Of a stretch of DNA of 64,000 nucleotides, positions 12,040-21,884 are shown in pieces. Below the pieces are notes generated by a model, which had not been told where the DNA came from, ran no database searches, and saw only the letters and a list, made by a program, of their open reading frames with translations. The position numbers were made by a program, and so were the translations under genes. Location: assembly GCF_051304405.1 (NCBI RefSeq), contig NZ_JBPPGG010000001.1, positions 806,001 through 870,000 of the forward strand, in the 5' to 3' direction. The DNA comes from Pedomonas sp051304405 (GTDB lineage: Bacteria; Pseudomonadota; Alphaproteobacteria; Sphingomonadales; Sphingomonadaceae). Each line of letters starts with the position of its first letter. The stretch's first letter is position 1.

Positions 12040-12226
12040 GGGCCCGCACAGGCGTCAGGGCGCACGCCGGCAGGTGCAGTCAGACCCATGCTTCTTCCCC
12101 CCAAGTTCGACAGCACAATCCCAAGCCCAGCCCCCAAGCCAGCCTGATGACCCCAGTGTCAGAGACGCGCGGCGCAACCGGAGCGCCGCCTGGCATTTGT
12201 GCCGGAACCGCACGCTGTCAGCAAGA

Positions 12227-12256
12227 GGGGCCGGAACCGCAGGACGGTCCGGCCCC
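12227..12256 (-). terminator. GC hairpin downstream of ahcY
   Basis: A 9-bp stem GGGGCCGGA / TCCGGCCCC with a 12-base loop lies about 80 bases beyond the ahcY stop codon. There is no T run after it on the minus strand, so it is a weak terminator or RNA-stability hairpin at best. The remainder of the 293-base gap (12040-12332) shows no other feature. Confidence 0.4.
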
Positions 12257-12332
12257 CACATGTCTGTGCCCGGTCAGGGAACGCAGGCCCCGGCCGCTCC
12301 GGCGGGCCGGGACGCAGCGCGCGCCCCGCGCC

Positions 12333-13730
<1,398 letters not shown>

Positions 13731-14101
13731 GGTTGAACTCCCTCGTGCTGATGAGCGCCGGGCAGCGCGCAGGGCGGATCCCGCCGCGCCCCGCACCTTC
13801 CGGGCAACTTTGTTGCCCTTGTGGCAGCACGCCCTCCGCCATGCAAGCGCAAATATAAAGATGTCTTTATGTTCGGGGCCGGATGTTCGGGAGACCGATG
13901 TTCAAAAGGCACCGTGCCGCACCCGCCGCAGCGGAGCGCCGCACGCGCGCGATCCGGAGCGGAACCCCGGCAGAATGACCGCGCTGTCCGGCAGATGGGG
14001 AGAAAAGACGGCTGTGCGTCGGCAGTTTCGCTCTGGTGGCCGTCCGATTTTTCCCATCATAGTTGGTTCAGACTTCAGGATTCCTCTGGGAAGGCAGCTT
14101 C
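13731..14101. other. Divergent regulatory gap, ahcY / PLP sulfur enzyme
   Basis: A 371-base gap between two divergent start codons with no plausible gene. It holds a 16-bp near-palindrome (listed separately) in a local AT-rich patch, and a small GGGCAACTTTGTTGCCC hairpin near 13802-13818. I looked for SAM-II and SAH riboswitch consensus features ahead of both genes and did not find them. Confidence 0.6.
13855..13870. promoter_or_regulatory. Candidate operator, ATAAAGATGTCTTTAT
   Basis: A near-perfect 16-bp palindrome (arms ATAAAGA / TCTTTAT) in an otherwise very GC-rich gap. It lies 125 bases from the ahcY start and about 230 bases from the divergent PLP-enzyme start. Its placement between two methionine-cycle genes suggests a binding site for a methionine-cycle repressor, possibly of the ArsR/SahR kind. 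The regulator is inference; no such gene is in this window. Confidence 0.5.
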
Positions 14102-15385
14102 ATGACATACGAGACCTATCACAAGCAGAAGGTGGGTCAGCACACCCTCCACCCGGAAACCCAGATGATGGGTTACGGCTACGACCCGCATCTGTCGGAA
14201 GGGGCGCTGAAGCCGCCGGTGTTCCTCACCTCCACCTTCGTGTTCCGCAACGCACAGGAGGGGAAGGACTTCTTCGACTACGCCTCCGGCCGCCGCGAGC
14301 CGCCCGCGGGCACCTCGCCCGGGCTGGTCTATTCCCGCTTCAACAACCCGAACCTCGAAGTGCTGGAGGACCGGCTGGCCCTGTGGGACGGGGCAGAGAC
14401 GGCCGCCGTGTTCTCCTCGGGCATGTCCGCCATTTCGACGACCCTGCTGGCCTATCTGCGGCCGGGCGATTCCATCCTCACCAGCCGCCCGCTCTACGGC
14501 GGCACCGAGACGCTGGTGGACAAGGTGATGCCCCAGTTCGGGATCAAGGTGTTCAGCTTCGCCGACGGCTGCTCGGCGGAGGCGGTGCGCACGGCGGCGG
14601 ACGCGGCCCGGGCCAGCGGGCGCGTCGGCCTCATTCTGGTGGAGACGCCCGCCAACCCCACCAACAGCCTGGTTGACCTCCAGCTGATGGCGGCGGTTGC
14701 CGACGAGCTGGGGCAGGCCCAAGGCCATCGCCCGGCGGTGGCGGTGGACAACACCTTCCTCGGCCCGGTCTACCAGCAGCCGCTCCGGCTGGGGGCGGAT
14801 CTGGTGCTCTACAGCCTCACCAAATACGCGGGCGGCCACTCGGACCTGGTGGCGGGCGCGGTCACCGGCCCCAAGGCGTGGGTCGGGCCGGTGAAGGCGC
14901 TGCGCGGCGCGCTCGGCACCCAGGCCGACCCCAACACCGCCTGGATGCTCATGCGCTCGCTGGAAACCCTGACGCTGCGCATGGAAAAGGCCAACGCCAA
15001 CGCGGGCACCATCGCCCACTACCTGAAGGATCACCCCAAGGTGGCGGCGGTGAACTACCTCGGCTTCCTGCCGGAGGGCGACCCGCGCCGCGCGGTCTAC
15101 GAGCGGCAGTGCAAGGCGCCCGGCTCCACCTTCTCCTTCTATGTGAAGGGGGGCGAGGCGGAGGCCTTCCGCTTCCTCGACGCGCTTCAGGTCATCAAGC
15201 TGGCGGTGTCGCTGGGCGGCACGGAGTCGCTGTGCTCCCACCCGGCCTCCACCACCCACTCCGGCATCCCGAAGGAGCAGCGCGACCGCAGCGGCGTCAC
15301 CGACGCCATGATCCGTCTCTCCGTCGGCATCGAGCACCCGGACGACCTGATCGCCGATCTGGAGCAGGCGCTGGCGGCCGTCTGA
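14102..15385 (+). CDS. Cys/Met-metabolism PLP enzyme (cystathionine gamma-synthase family, possibly methionine gamma-lyase)
   Basis: A 427-residue fold-type I PLP enzyme. The cofactor lysine is K241 in SLTKYAGGHSDL, and SSGMSAIS and YSRFNNPN are family motifs. Substrates in the family are homoserine esters, cystathionine or methionine; this deeper-branching form, with an insertion giving ASGRREPPAGTSPGLVYSR, cannot be assigned to one reaction by eye. The ATG at 14102 is preceded by GGAAGG at eight bases, so an upstream ATG at 14063 is rejected. Divergent placement from ahcY supports a role in homocysteine/methionine turnover. Confidence 0.88.
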   Translation: MTYETYHKQKVGQHTLHPETQMMGYGYDPHLSEGALKPPVFLTSTFVFRNAQEGKDFFDYASGRREPPAGTSPGLVYSRFNNPNLEVLEDRLALWDGAETAAVFSSGMSAISTTLLAYLRPGDSILTSRPLYGGTETLVDKVMPQFGIKVFSFADGCSAEAVRTAADAARASGRVGLILVETPANPTNSLVDLQLMAAVADELGQAQGHRPAVAVDNTFLGPVYQQPLRLGADLVLYSLTKYAGGHSDLVAGAVTGPKAWVGPVKALRGALGTQADPNTAWMLMRSLETLTLRMEKANANAGTIAHYLKDHPKVAAVNYLGFLPEGDPRRAVYERQCKAPGSTFSFYVKGGEAEAFRFLDALQVIKLAVSLGGTESLCSHPASTTHSGIPKEQRDRSGVTDAMIRLSVGIEHPDDLIADLEQALAAV

Positions 15386-15516
15386 CGCCATCCCGCGCGC
15401 GCCCGCCCCGCTCCGGCCCCCATGCCGGCGACCGGGACGGGCGGGCCGGGACGGGTGGTCCGGGGCGGGGGCCGGTGCCCCCCGGGACAGGCCACCCCTT
15501 CCCTATCAAATGGGAC

Positions 15517-15532
15517 TATGACATAGATCATA
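15517..15532. promoter_or_regulatory. Possible TetR operator, TATGA-N6-TCATA
   Basis: A short inverted repeat (TATGA / TCATA) in an AT-rich patch 35 bases ahead of the TetR gene start. This is a typical place for autorepression, but the arms are short and the call is weak. Confidence 0.3.
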
Positions 15533-15566
15533 ACAGCGCCCGCAACCTGAGAGAGGGGAACCACCG

Positions 15567-16226
15567 ATGCTTCTCGGACCCATGCTCGAATCCTTTGCGA
15601 ACAGGGAAACGACCGCCAAGACGCGCACGCGATTGCTGCTGGCCGCGATGGAGGTGTTCGCCGAGCACGGAGTGGAGGGAGCATCACTCCGCCGGATCAA
15701 CGAGCTGGCGGACTGCCGCAACTCCAGCGCCGTTCACTATCATTTCGGCGGCCGGGACAAGCTGGCCGGGGCCGTGCTGGAATTCATCGGCAACCAGTGG
15801 GACATGGGGCTGAAGGCCGCGCCGGAGTCCGAGTCCACCGACGCGCTGCTCCAGCTGGCCGGCCAGTCCCTGCTCCAGCTGCGCAACACCGATCCCTGGG
15901 GCCGTCACGCCATCCGCTTCATGCAGCGCCTGACGATCGAGCGCGACCCCAAGATGCAGCTGCTCTGGCGGATCTACTTCGGCAAGCATCTGGAGCCGCT
16001 GGCGGAAGCGCTGAGCCGGGACAACCCGCAGCTGTCGCCGGACATCCTGCGCCTGCGGCTGGTCCTCATCGTCGGCTCGCTGATCCACAGCATCGCCAGC
16101 CTCGACGCCTTCCACCGCACGGCCCTTGGCGACGTGCGCCAGACCCGCACGGAAGCGCAGATCGTGGCGGAGATCGTCTCCTACGCCGCCGCCGGGCTGA
16201 CAGCGCCGCAGGCCGAGGCGGCCTGA
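15567..16226 (+). CDS. TetR/AcrR-family transcriptional regulator
   Basis: A 219-residue regulator. The N-terminal helix-turn-helix (about residues 15-60) reads RLLLAAMEVFAEHG followed by SSAVHYHFGGRDKLAGAV, the TetR signature. The C-terminal ligand-binding half is all-helical and does not reveal a ligand. A GAGAGGGG ribosome binding site precedes the ATG. It stands alone between the PLP enzyme and a convergent secreted-protein gene, so the target is unknown; autorepression through the short upstream inverted repeat is possible. Confidence 0.88.
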   Translation: MLLGPMLESFANRETTAKTRTRLLLAAMEVFAEHGVEGASLRRINELADCRNSSAVHYHFGGRDKLAGAVLEFIGNQWDMGLKAAPESESTDALLQLAGQSLLQLRNTDPWGRHAIRFMQRLTIERDPKMQLLWRIYFGKHLEPLAEALSRDNPQLSPDILRLRLVLIVGSLIHSIASLDAFHRTALGDVRQTRTEAQIVAEIVSYAAAGLTAPQAEAA

Positions 16227-16257
16227 GCCCTGCTCAGCCCGCCTTTCAGGCCGCTTT

Positions 16258-16992
16258 TCAGTCCGCCTTGAAGCCGGCCTTCTCCAGGCCCATGTCGATC
16301 AGCTCGTCGGTCACGCGCAGGGTCTGGCCGATCTCGATGTGCGCCATCTCGCGGAACAGCACCCGGGCGCGCTCCAGATTGACCGTCGTTTTCGACGGGA
16401 AGATCTTCATCGGCTCGTTCGGGCTGATGCCGAGCGCCGAGGCGATGCGGTGGGCGTACTTGTCCACCAGCCCCCACATGTGGGTGCACTTGGCGGTGTT
16501 CGGGCCGCTCTTCAGGCAATCCGGGCTGAGAATGTAGCGGCTCATCACCTCGCGCGGCGTGCGCAGATTGTACTTGAACCGGTAGGCGTGCAGCGTGATC
16601 GCCACCGCCCGCGCGGCATAGACCGGGTCCTGGAAGACGGCGAGGCGCTGCTCGCCCACCTGATCCTGCCCTTCCCATTTGGTGCCCTTGAGGCACCAGT
16701 AGTTGTTGTACTTGTAGCAGGGCTGCCGGGTCACCGCGTCCGGGAGGGCCGCTTCGTCGGCCTCCACATAGCGGCCGTCTTGCCCGCGCATGAGCAGCAG
16801 CGAGCCGGGCTGACCGGCCCGCACTGCCGCCGACGCGTCGGCGGAACCCGCAGCGGTTGCTGCATCTTCGGTTGCCTCGGCGGACCGGGGGGTGTCCGTG
16901 CCTGCCCGTGCGGACAGGGGCATGGAGGCGAGGATGAAAGCCAGACCGGCCGAAAGGGTAATCGGCCTTAGGGCTGACGGCAGAGGCCGCAT
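16258..16992 (-). CDS. Secreted protein with a phage P5-like domain
   Basis: A 244-residue protein with a clear Sec signal peptide (residues about 1-29, ending PLSARA). After an alanine-rich linker comes a conserved region with four cysteines, FQDPVYAARAVAITLHAYRF and then ASALGISPNEPMKI. This pattern resembles the P5-like structural-protein domain common in phage and secreted proteins (a sp-Y-x-x-RA helix, a Y-x-x-x-Y helix, then a G-I-x-P-x-x-x-I end); that comparison is from memory. The ATG at 16992 has AAGGAGAG upstream; a longer in-frame start adds an unlikely tail. The function is unknown. Confidence 0.7.
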   Translation of the reverse strand: MRPLPSALRPITLSAGLAFILASMPLSARAGTDTPRSAEATEDAATAAGSADASAAVRAGQPGSLLLMRGQDGRYVEADEAALPDAVTRQPCYKYNNYWCLKGTKWEGQDQVGEQRLAVFQDPVYAARAVAITLHAYRFKYNLRTPREVMSRYILSPDCLKSGPNTAKCTHMWGLVDKYAHRIASALGISPNEPMKIFPSKTTVNLERARVLFREMAHIEIGQTLRVTDELIDMGLEKAGFKAD

Positions 16993-17412
16993 GGGTCTCT
17001 CCTTCCTGGTTGATCCCTCTCCCGCTGCTGACGCGGCGGGGTACAGACAACAGGCAAGCGCGAAGCCCGCTTCGTTCCGGTCCTGGACGCAGAACAGGGC
17101 CCGGTTTGTGACGGAAAAAGCCGTCTGGCGCAACCCACTTACGAAAAAGCCCGGATTTCCGGGCCACACGAAGGGCCTAAACCCATCGGAGGATCATCGG
17201 TTCCTGCCGGGACTCCGGGTTTTTGCGCGCCTGTGACCGGCCCTGTAACCGGCCCCTGTAACCGGCCCCTGTGACCGGCACCTGTGACCGGCATGGCGCA
17301 GCCGTGCGGCGCCGGGAGTCCGGAACCGGTGGCGGAGCGGGGTAGAGCGGGGCGGGGCGGGGCAGCCAAGTTGCGGCGGCCCCTGTTTTCGGGCCCGATG
17401 CTTTTTTCGGCC
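16993..17412. other. 420-base gap between the secreted-protein gene and HPr
   Basis: No supportable gene. It holds a small hairpin CCCGGATTTCCGGG near 17150, a five-copy 13-bp tandem repeat (listed separately), and a GGGCCGAAAAAAGC stretch just past the HPr stop that could contribute to termination of the minus-strand PTS operon. The promoter of the secreted-protein gene should lie here, but no clear -35/-10 pair is visible. Confidence 0.5.
17231..17294. repeat. Five tandem copies of a 12-13-bp unit
   Basis: The units are CTGTGACCGGCC, CTGTAACCGGCCC (twice), CTGTGACCGGCAC and CTGTGACCGGCAT, head to tail and non-coding. They lie between the end of the HPr gene and the start of the secreted-protein gene. 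Copy number of such a minisatellite could vary between strains. Confidence 0.9.
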
Positions 17413-17691
17413 CTATTCTTCCTGGAACTTGTCCTCGACCAGCGCCACGAGCGCGGCGAGCGCCTCCCCCGCCTGGCGGCCGGAGGCGTTGATGGTGATT
17501 TCCTCACCCAGACCGGCGGCCAGCATCATCAGCCCCATGATGGAGGTGCCGGTGACATGGGCGCCGTCCTTGCTGACCTGCACGGTGGCGTCGAACTGGG
17601 AGGCAAGCGTGACGAACTTGGCCGAGGCGCGGGCATGAAGGCCGCGCTTGTTGCGGATCGTCACGGTCTTGGATAACGCCAACGTCTCCAT
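17413..17691 (-). CDS. ptsH: HPr-family phosphocarrier protein
   Basis: A 92-residue HPr. The phosphorylated histidine is H19 in RGLHARASAKF, and the HprK target serine is S50 in GTSIMGLM. In alphaproteobacteria HPr usually works in a regulatory PTS rather than sugar transport, and its serine phosphorylation by HprK tunes signalling. The start overlaps the EIIA stop by one base. No enzyme I (ptsP) gene follows in this window, so the phosphate donor must be elsewhere. Confidence 0.95.
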   Translation of the reverse strand: METLALSKTVTIRNKRGLHARASAKFVTLASQFDATVQVSKDGAHVTGTSIMGLMMLAAGLGEEITINASGRQAGEALAALVALVEDKFQEE

Positions 17692-18095
17692 CAGGACACA
17701 CCTGCCAGAATCTTCGAAGCAACCGAGATATATTTACGCCCGGCCTCCTGCGCCGCTTCAACCGCCGCCGTCACGTCGCAGGTGCGCCGCACGGTCGCCA
17801 GCTTGATGAGCATGGGCAGGTTGATGCCCGCGATCACCTCCACATTCGGCGTTCCCATGAGGGAAATGGCCAGATTCGACGGCGTACCGCCGAACATGTC
17901 GGTCAGGAGGATGACGCCGGAGCCGGACTCCACCGCCTCCACGGCCTCGGCAATGTCCTGCCGGCGGGCCTCCATGTCATCTTCCGGGCCAATGCAGATG
18001 GCCTTCACGGCCTCCTGCGGCCCGACGACATGTTCCATCGCCGAGACGAATTCGGCCGCAAGCCGGCCGTGGGTGACCAGCACCAGTCCGATCAT
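17691..18095 (-). CDS. PTS EIIA component, mannose family
   Basis: A 134-residue stand-alone EIIA-Man domain, with the phosphorylatable histidine H9 in VLVTHGRLA and the FGGTPSN loop. There is no IIB, IIC or IID partner nearby, which matches the regulatory PTS of alphaproteobacteria where EIIA and HPr act as sensors rather than in sugar uptake. It sits between rapZ and the HPr gene, overlapping each by one to four bases. The cellular target is not indicated by the sequence. Confidence 0.93.
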   Translation of the reverse strand: MIGLVLVTHGRLAAEFVSAMEHVVGPQEAVKAICIGPEDDMEARRQDIAEAVEAVESGSGVILLTDMFGGTPSNLAISLMGTPNVEVIAGINLPMLIKLATVRRTCDVTAAVEAAQEAGRKYISVASKILAGVS

Positions 18096-19075
18096 ACGCT
18101 GATACTCTCTGCTTTGTCGGTCAAGGTTTGCTCCGCGCCGGAGGTCTGGGCCCTCAGGTCGCGGTGGACGATGGAGAGGGTATGCCCCTCTCCTCTCAGA
18201 ACGGCCGCCATGCGCTCCGTCACGAAGACCGAACGGTGCTTGCCGCCGGTGCAGCCGAAGGCGACGGTCAGGTAAGCCTTCCCCTCCTTCCGGTAGAGCG
18301 GAATGAGGTAGGAAATCACATCATGCAGCTTGGCGAAGGCCGGGGCGAAGTTGGGGTCCGTCTCGATATAGTGGCCCACGCCCTCGTCCAGCCCGGTGAG
18401 CGGGCGCAGATCGTCCACCCAGTGCGGGTTGGAGAGGAAGCGCATGTCGAACACCAGGTCGGCGTCGCGCGGAATGCCCCGGGCGTAGCCGAAGGACATG
18501 AGCGTCAGCGTCATGCTGCTGGAGCGGCTCAGGGCGAACCGGCTGGCCAGCGCGTGCTGCAACTGACGCGAGGAATACTGGGTGGTGTCCAGCACCACGT
18601 CGGCCCAGCGGCGCAGCGGGGCGAGCAGCTCGCGCTCGCGGGCGATGCCGTCCTGCACCGGGCGGTCCAGCGCCAGCGGATGGCGGCGGCGCGTCTCGGA
18701 AAAGCGGCGGCTGAGCTCCTCGCCCGAGCAATCGAGGAACAGCACGCTGACCTCGATGTTCTGCTTGTCGCGCAGATCCTTCAGCGTCTGGACGATCTGT
18801 TCCGCATCGAAGGCGCGGGTGCGGCTGTCGATGCCAAGGGCGATGGGCCGGTCCGCGTCCTGCTCCGAGGCGGTGTCCTCGGTCGCCAGCAGCTTGGTGA
18901 GCAGGCCAATGGGGAGGTTGTCGACCGCCTCGTAGCCCAGATCCTCGAGCACCTTGAGGGCCGACGATTTTCCGGCGCCCGACATCCCGGTGACCAGCAG
19001 CAGCCGGGTATGCGGTTGGCGATCGCCTCCCTGGGCAGGGCTGGCCTGGACAGGGCTCTGGGGCTGTTGAGACAT
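18092..19075 (-). CDS. rapZ: RNase adapter protein / nucleotide-binding protein RapZ
   Basis: A 327-residue RapZ (YvcJ) family protein with an N-terminal P-loop, TGMSGAGKSSALK, and the C-terminal GCTGGKHRSV motif of the RNA/GlcN6P-binding domain. In E. coli RapZ directs RNase E to the sRNA GlmZ and senses glucosamine-6-phosphate; alphaproteobacterial targets are less known. The ATG at 19075 is chosen over a GTG at 19084 that abuts the HprK stop. Linkage to hprK, EIIA and HPr suggests a role in PTS-coupled envelope precursor control. Confidence 0.95.
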   Translation of the reverse strand: MSQQPQSPVQASPAQGGDRQPHTRLLLVTGMSGAGKSSALKVLEDLGYEAVDNLPIGLLTKLLATEDTASEQDADRPIALGIDSRTRAFDAEQIVQTLKDLRDKQNIEVSVLFLDCSGEELSRRFSETRRRHPLALDRPVQDGIARERELLAPLRRWADVVLDTTQYSSRQLQHALASRFALSRSSSMTLTLMSFGYARGIPRDADLVFDMRFLSNPHWVDDLRPLTGLDEGVGHYIETDPNFAPAFAKLHDVISYLIPLYRKEGKAYLTVAFGCTGGKHRSVFVTERMAAVLRGEGHTLSIVHRDLRAQTSGAEQTLTDKAESISV

Positions 19076-19084
19076 ATCCCTCAC

Positions 19085-19573
19085 TTATAGCGGAATGGGC
19101 CCGCCGCTCAAAGCCATCTCCACCTTGAGCGGTGAGTCATCACGCAACGCATCCATTACGATCAACGGTACAGCAACGCCCAACATCTCCCATTCTTTGG
19201 GCTCTGGCAACCGCTCGTCCTCACCGCCCAGCCTGACCGAGAGGGCAATGGGCGCCTCCAGCCGGTAAGGCAGACGGAAGATGCCCATTCCCCGCACCTC
19301 GATGAGGCCGGCGATTCGCGCGGGCGGACGCGCCACAAGGCCGCCCGCGCCCCGGGTGATCAGGGCGTAGTCGTCCGCCACCAGCATGGCGCCCCGGTCG
19401 ATCAGACGCAGCGCCAGGGTGGATTTGCCCGAGCCGGCGGACCCCATGATGAGAATGCCGCGTCCGTTCAAGGCAACACAGGTGGCATGCTGGAGCACGC
19501 CCCCGGCACCGGACTCCGCGCCGCCGGACTCTCCGTCCCCCGGCCCCGGCGCTTCAAGCCGTGGGCCGGTCAT
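19085..19573 (-). CDS. hprK: Short HPr kinase/phosphorylase
   Basis: A 162-residue HprK lacking the N-terminal domain of Gram-positive homologues, the usual form in alphaproteobacteria. Walker A is GSAGSGKST and the signature IEVRGMGIFRL is present. It should phosphorylate HPr at S50. The ATG overlaps the chvG stop by four bases, so it is translated as part of the chvI-chvG operon, tying the PTS output to the envelope two-component system. Confidence 0.93.
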   Translation of the reverse strand: MTGPRLEAPGPGDGESGGAESGAGGVLQHATCVALNGRGILIMGSAGSGKSTLALRLIDRGAMLVADDYALITRGAGGLVARPPARIAGLIEVRGMGIFRLPYRLEAPIALSVRLGGEDERLPEPKEWEMLGVAVPLIVMDALRDDSPLKVEMALSGGPIPL

Positions 19574-21186
19574 GTCACCGCACCCTGGCCGGGAGGCGCC
19601 ACCGCCGGCAGCTCCACCGTGAAGCGCGCGCCCAGAACGGAGGTGCCCTGGATGCGGTTGGCGGCGGTGATGCGCCCGCCGTGGGCCTCCACCACCTGCT
19701 TGGAGATGGCAAGGCCCAGGCCGGAGTGCTGGCCGAAGTCCTCTCCCTCCGGGCGCTCGGAATAGAAGCGCTTGAAGATGTTCTCCTCGGTGCCTTCCGG
19801 GATGCCGGGGCCGTCATCGTCCACCATGAGCCGCACCGTCCGTTCGTCCACGGTGAGCATAACGCGCACACTGCCCCCCGAGGGCGAGAAGGAGACCGCA
19901 TTGTCGATGAGATTGCGCGCCACCTGGCCAAGCCGCGTCTCCAGCCCCATCACCAGCGCCGTGCCCGGGCGCGGCCCGGCGTAGGCGATGGTGACATTGC
20001 GCCGGGAGGCGTTCAGCCGCTGCACCTCGATGAGCGTCGCCATCATCTGCCCCACGTCGACGGGCTCGAAGCGGGCGCGGGACAGCTCCGCATCCATGCG
20101 CGAGGCGTCCGAGATGTCGGTGATGAGGCGGTCGAGCCGGGTGACGTCGCCCCGGATGATCTCCAGGAGCTGGGTCTGGAGCGCCGGGTCCTTCACCCGC
20201 TCCAGCGTCTCGACGGCGCTGCGCAGCGAACTCAGCGGGTTCTTGATCTCGTGGGACACGTCCGCCGCGAAGGACTCGATGGCGTCCATCCGCAGGTGCA
20301 GCGCCTGGGTCATGTCCGAGAGCGCGCGGGCGAGCTGGCCGATCTCGTCGGTGCGCTTCGGCAGGCGCGGCACAATCACATCCCGCGCCCGGCCCTGCCG
20401 CACCCGGTCCGCCGCCCGGGCCAGCCGCCGAATCGGCCGCACGATGGTGCGGGCAAGGAAGAACGACATCAGCGCCGTCAGCGCCAGCACCAGGCAGAAG
20501 ATGTTGAACGAGGCCAGCCGCTCGGCCCGCACCACCTTGGTGATGTCGCGGGTATCGGCGGTCAGCACGACGACGCCCATCACCCGCTGCGCGCGCTGGA
20601 CCGGCTTGGCAACCCGTACCACCACCGTGCCCGCCTCGCTCACGCTCAACTGGCTTGCCGCGTGCCCCGCCGCGGCGGCGGCGACCTCCGGCAGGCGGAT
20701 GACGTCATGGGGCGGCAGGTCCACATAGGGCTCCAGCCGGGGCGCGGCGGCCAGCTTCTCCGTCACCCGGTCGAGCCAGAGCGCGACCTTCCGCCGCCAG
20801 CCCGGCTTCAGCTCGGTGCGGATGAGCTCCTGGTCCACCAGCGTCTGGCTGTCGATCAACAACTGACCCTCGGGCGTGAGCACCTGGATGCGCGCCTGCG
20901 TCGCCTCCGCCAGCCGGTTGACGAGGGCACGCACCCGCTGCGGGTCGAGCCGCGCGCTCTCCGGCGCCGGCACCGCCAGTTCGGAGAGGCTGCCCGCCAT
21001 CAGCGCGGCCTGGGTCATCATCTCGTCCCGCCGCTGTTCGATCAGCCGGTTGCGGAACTCGTCGAGGTAGAAGATGCCGCCCGCCAGCATGAGCACGGCG
21101 AACAGGTTGACCGCGAGAATCCGCACCGTCAGCGGCGAGATGGACCGCCGGCGCGCAGGCGAGAGAAAGGCGAGGGCCGGTTTCAT
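19570..21186 (-). CDS. chvG: Sensor histidine kinase ChvG
   Basis: A 538-residue membrane kinase. The first transmembrane helix is at about residues 22-41, a periplasmic stimulus-sensing domain of about 200 residues follows, then a second membrane helix, a HAMP region, and an H-box VSHEIKNPL with H312. The ATPase domain contains LIDNAVSF, DDGPGIP and GLGLAIS. ChvG/ChvI (ExoS) senses acid or cell-wall stress in alphaproteobacteria and controls envelope and exopolysaccharide genes. It overlaps chvI by four bases. Confidence 0.95.
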   Translation of the reverse strand: MKPALAFLSPARRRSISPLTVRILAVNLFAVLMLAGGIFYLDEFRNRLIEQRRDEMMTQAALMAGSLSELAVPAPESARLDPQRVRALVNRLAEATQARIQVLTPEGQLLIDSQTLVDQELIRTELKPGWRRKVALWLDRVTEKLAAAPRLEPYVDLPPHDVIRLPEVAAAAAGHAASQLSVSEAGTVVVRVAKPVQRAQRVMGVVVLTADTRDITKVVRAERLASFNIFCLVLALTALMSFFLARTIVRPIRRLARAADRVRQGRARDVIVPRLPKRTDEIGQLARALSDMTQALHLRMDAIESFAADVSHEIKNPLSSLRSAVETLERVKDPALQTQLLEIIRGDVTRLDRLITDISDASRMDAELSRARFEPVDVGQMMATLIEVQRLNASRRNVTIAYAGPRPGTALVMGLETRLGQVARNLIDNAVSFSPSGGSVRVMLTVDERTVRLMVDDDGPGIPEGTEENIFKRFYSERPEGEDFGQHSGLGLAISKQVVEAHGGRITAANRIQGTSVLGARFTVELPAVAPPGQGAVT

Positions 21187-21884
21187 TCGTTGAACCGGTA
21201 GCCTACGCCATAGAGGGTCTCGATGCTCTTGAAGTCGCTGTCCACGGCGCGGAACTTCTTGCGCAGGCGCTTGATGTGGCTGTCGATGGTGCGGTCATCC
21301 ACATACACATCGTCGCTGTAGGCGGCGTCCATCAGCTGGTCGCGGGACTTCACGAAGCCGGGGCGCTGGGCCAGCGCCTGAAGAATCAGGAACTCGGTGA
21401 CGGTGAGCGAGACCTCCTTGCCGTCCCACGTGACCTCGTGCTTGGCCGGATACATGGCGAGGCGGCCGCGAATCATCGCCTGCTCCTCGGGCTCCGGCAC
21501 CAGATCGGGATCGTTGCGGTTGGCGGTGCGGCGCAGCACGGCGCGGATGCGCTCGATCAGCAGACGCTGGGAGAAGGGCTTGCCGATGTAGTCGTCCGCG
21601 CCCATGGCGAGGCCCAGCGCCTCGTCGATCTCGTCGTCCTTGGAGGTGAGGAAGATCACCGGCAGCCGGGACTTCTCCCGCAGGCGCCGCAGCAGTTCCA
21701 TGCCGTCCATGCGCGGCATCTTGATGTCGAGCACCGCAAGATCCGGCGGATTGTCCAGCAGCGCCTTCAGCGCCGACGCGCCGTCGGAGTAGACCCGCAC
21801 GGTAAAGCCTTCCGCCTGCAATGCGATGCTCACCGAGGTGAGAATGTTGCGGTCGTCATCAACCAGGGCAATGGTGGCGTTCAC
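21183..21884 (-). CDS. chvI: Response regulator ChvI
   Basis: A 233-residue OmpR-type regulator. The receiver domain has acidic residues DDD at 9-11, the phospho-acceptor D53 in VLDIKMPRMDG and the LTSKDD lysine. A winged-helix DNA-binding domain follows, ending GVGYRFNE. It leads the chvI-chvG-hprK-rapZ-EIIA-HPr string. In many alphaproteobacteria the neighbour upstream is pckA; here it is the unrelated secreted HExxH protein. Confidence 0.96.
   Translation of the reverse strand: MNATIALVDDDRNILTSVSIALQAEGFTVRVYSDGASALKALLDNPPDLAVLDIKMPRMDGMELLRRLREKSRLPVIFLTSKDDEIDEALGLAMGADDYIGKPFSQRLLIERIRAVLRRTANRNDPDLVPEPEEQAMIRGRLAMYPAKHEVTWDGKEVSLTVTEFLILQALAQRPGFVKSRDQLMDAAYSDDVYVDDRTIDSHIKRLRKKFRAVDSDFKSIETLYGVGYRFNE

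Noticed and set aside
13731..14101. SAM-II or SAH riboswitch ahead of ahcY or the PLP enzyme
   Set aside because: Neither consensus core could be found; the visible signal is a DNA-type palindrome instead.
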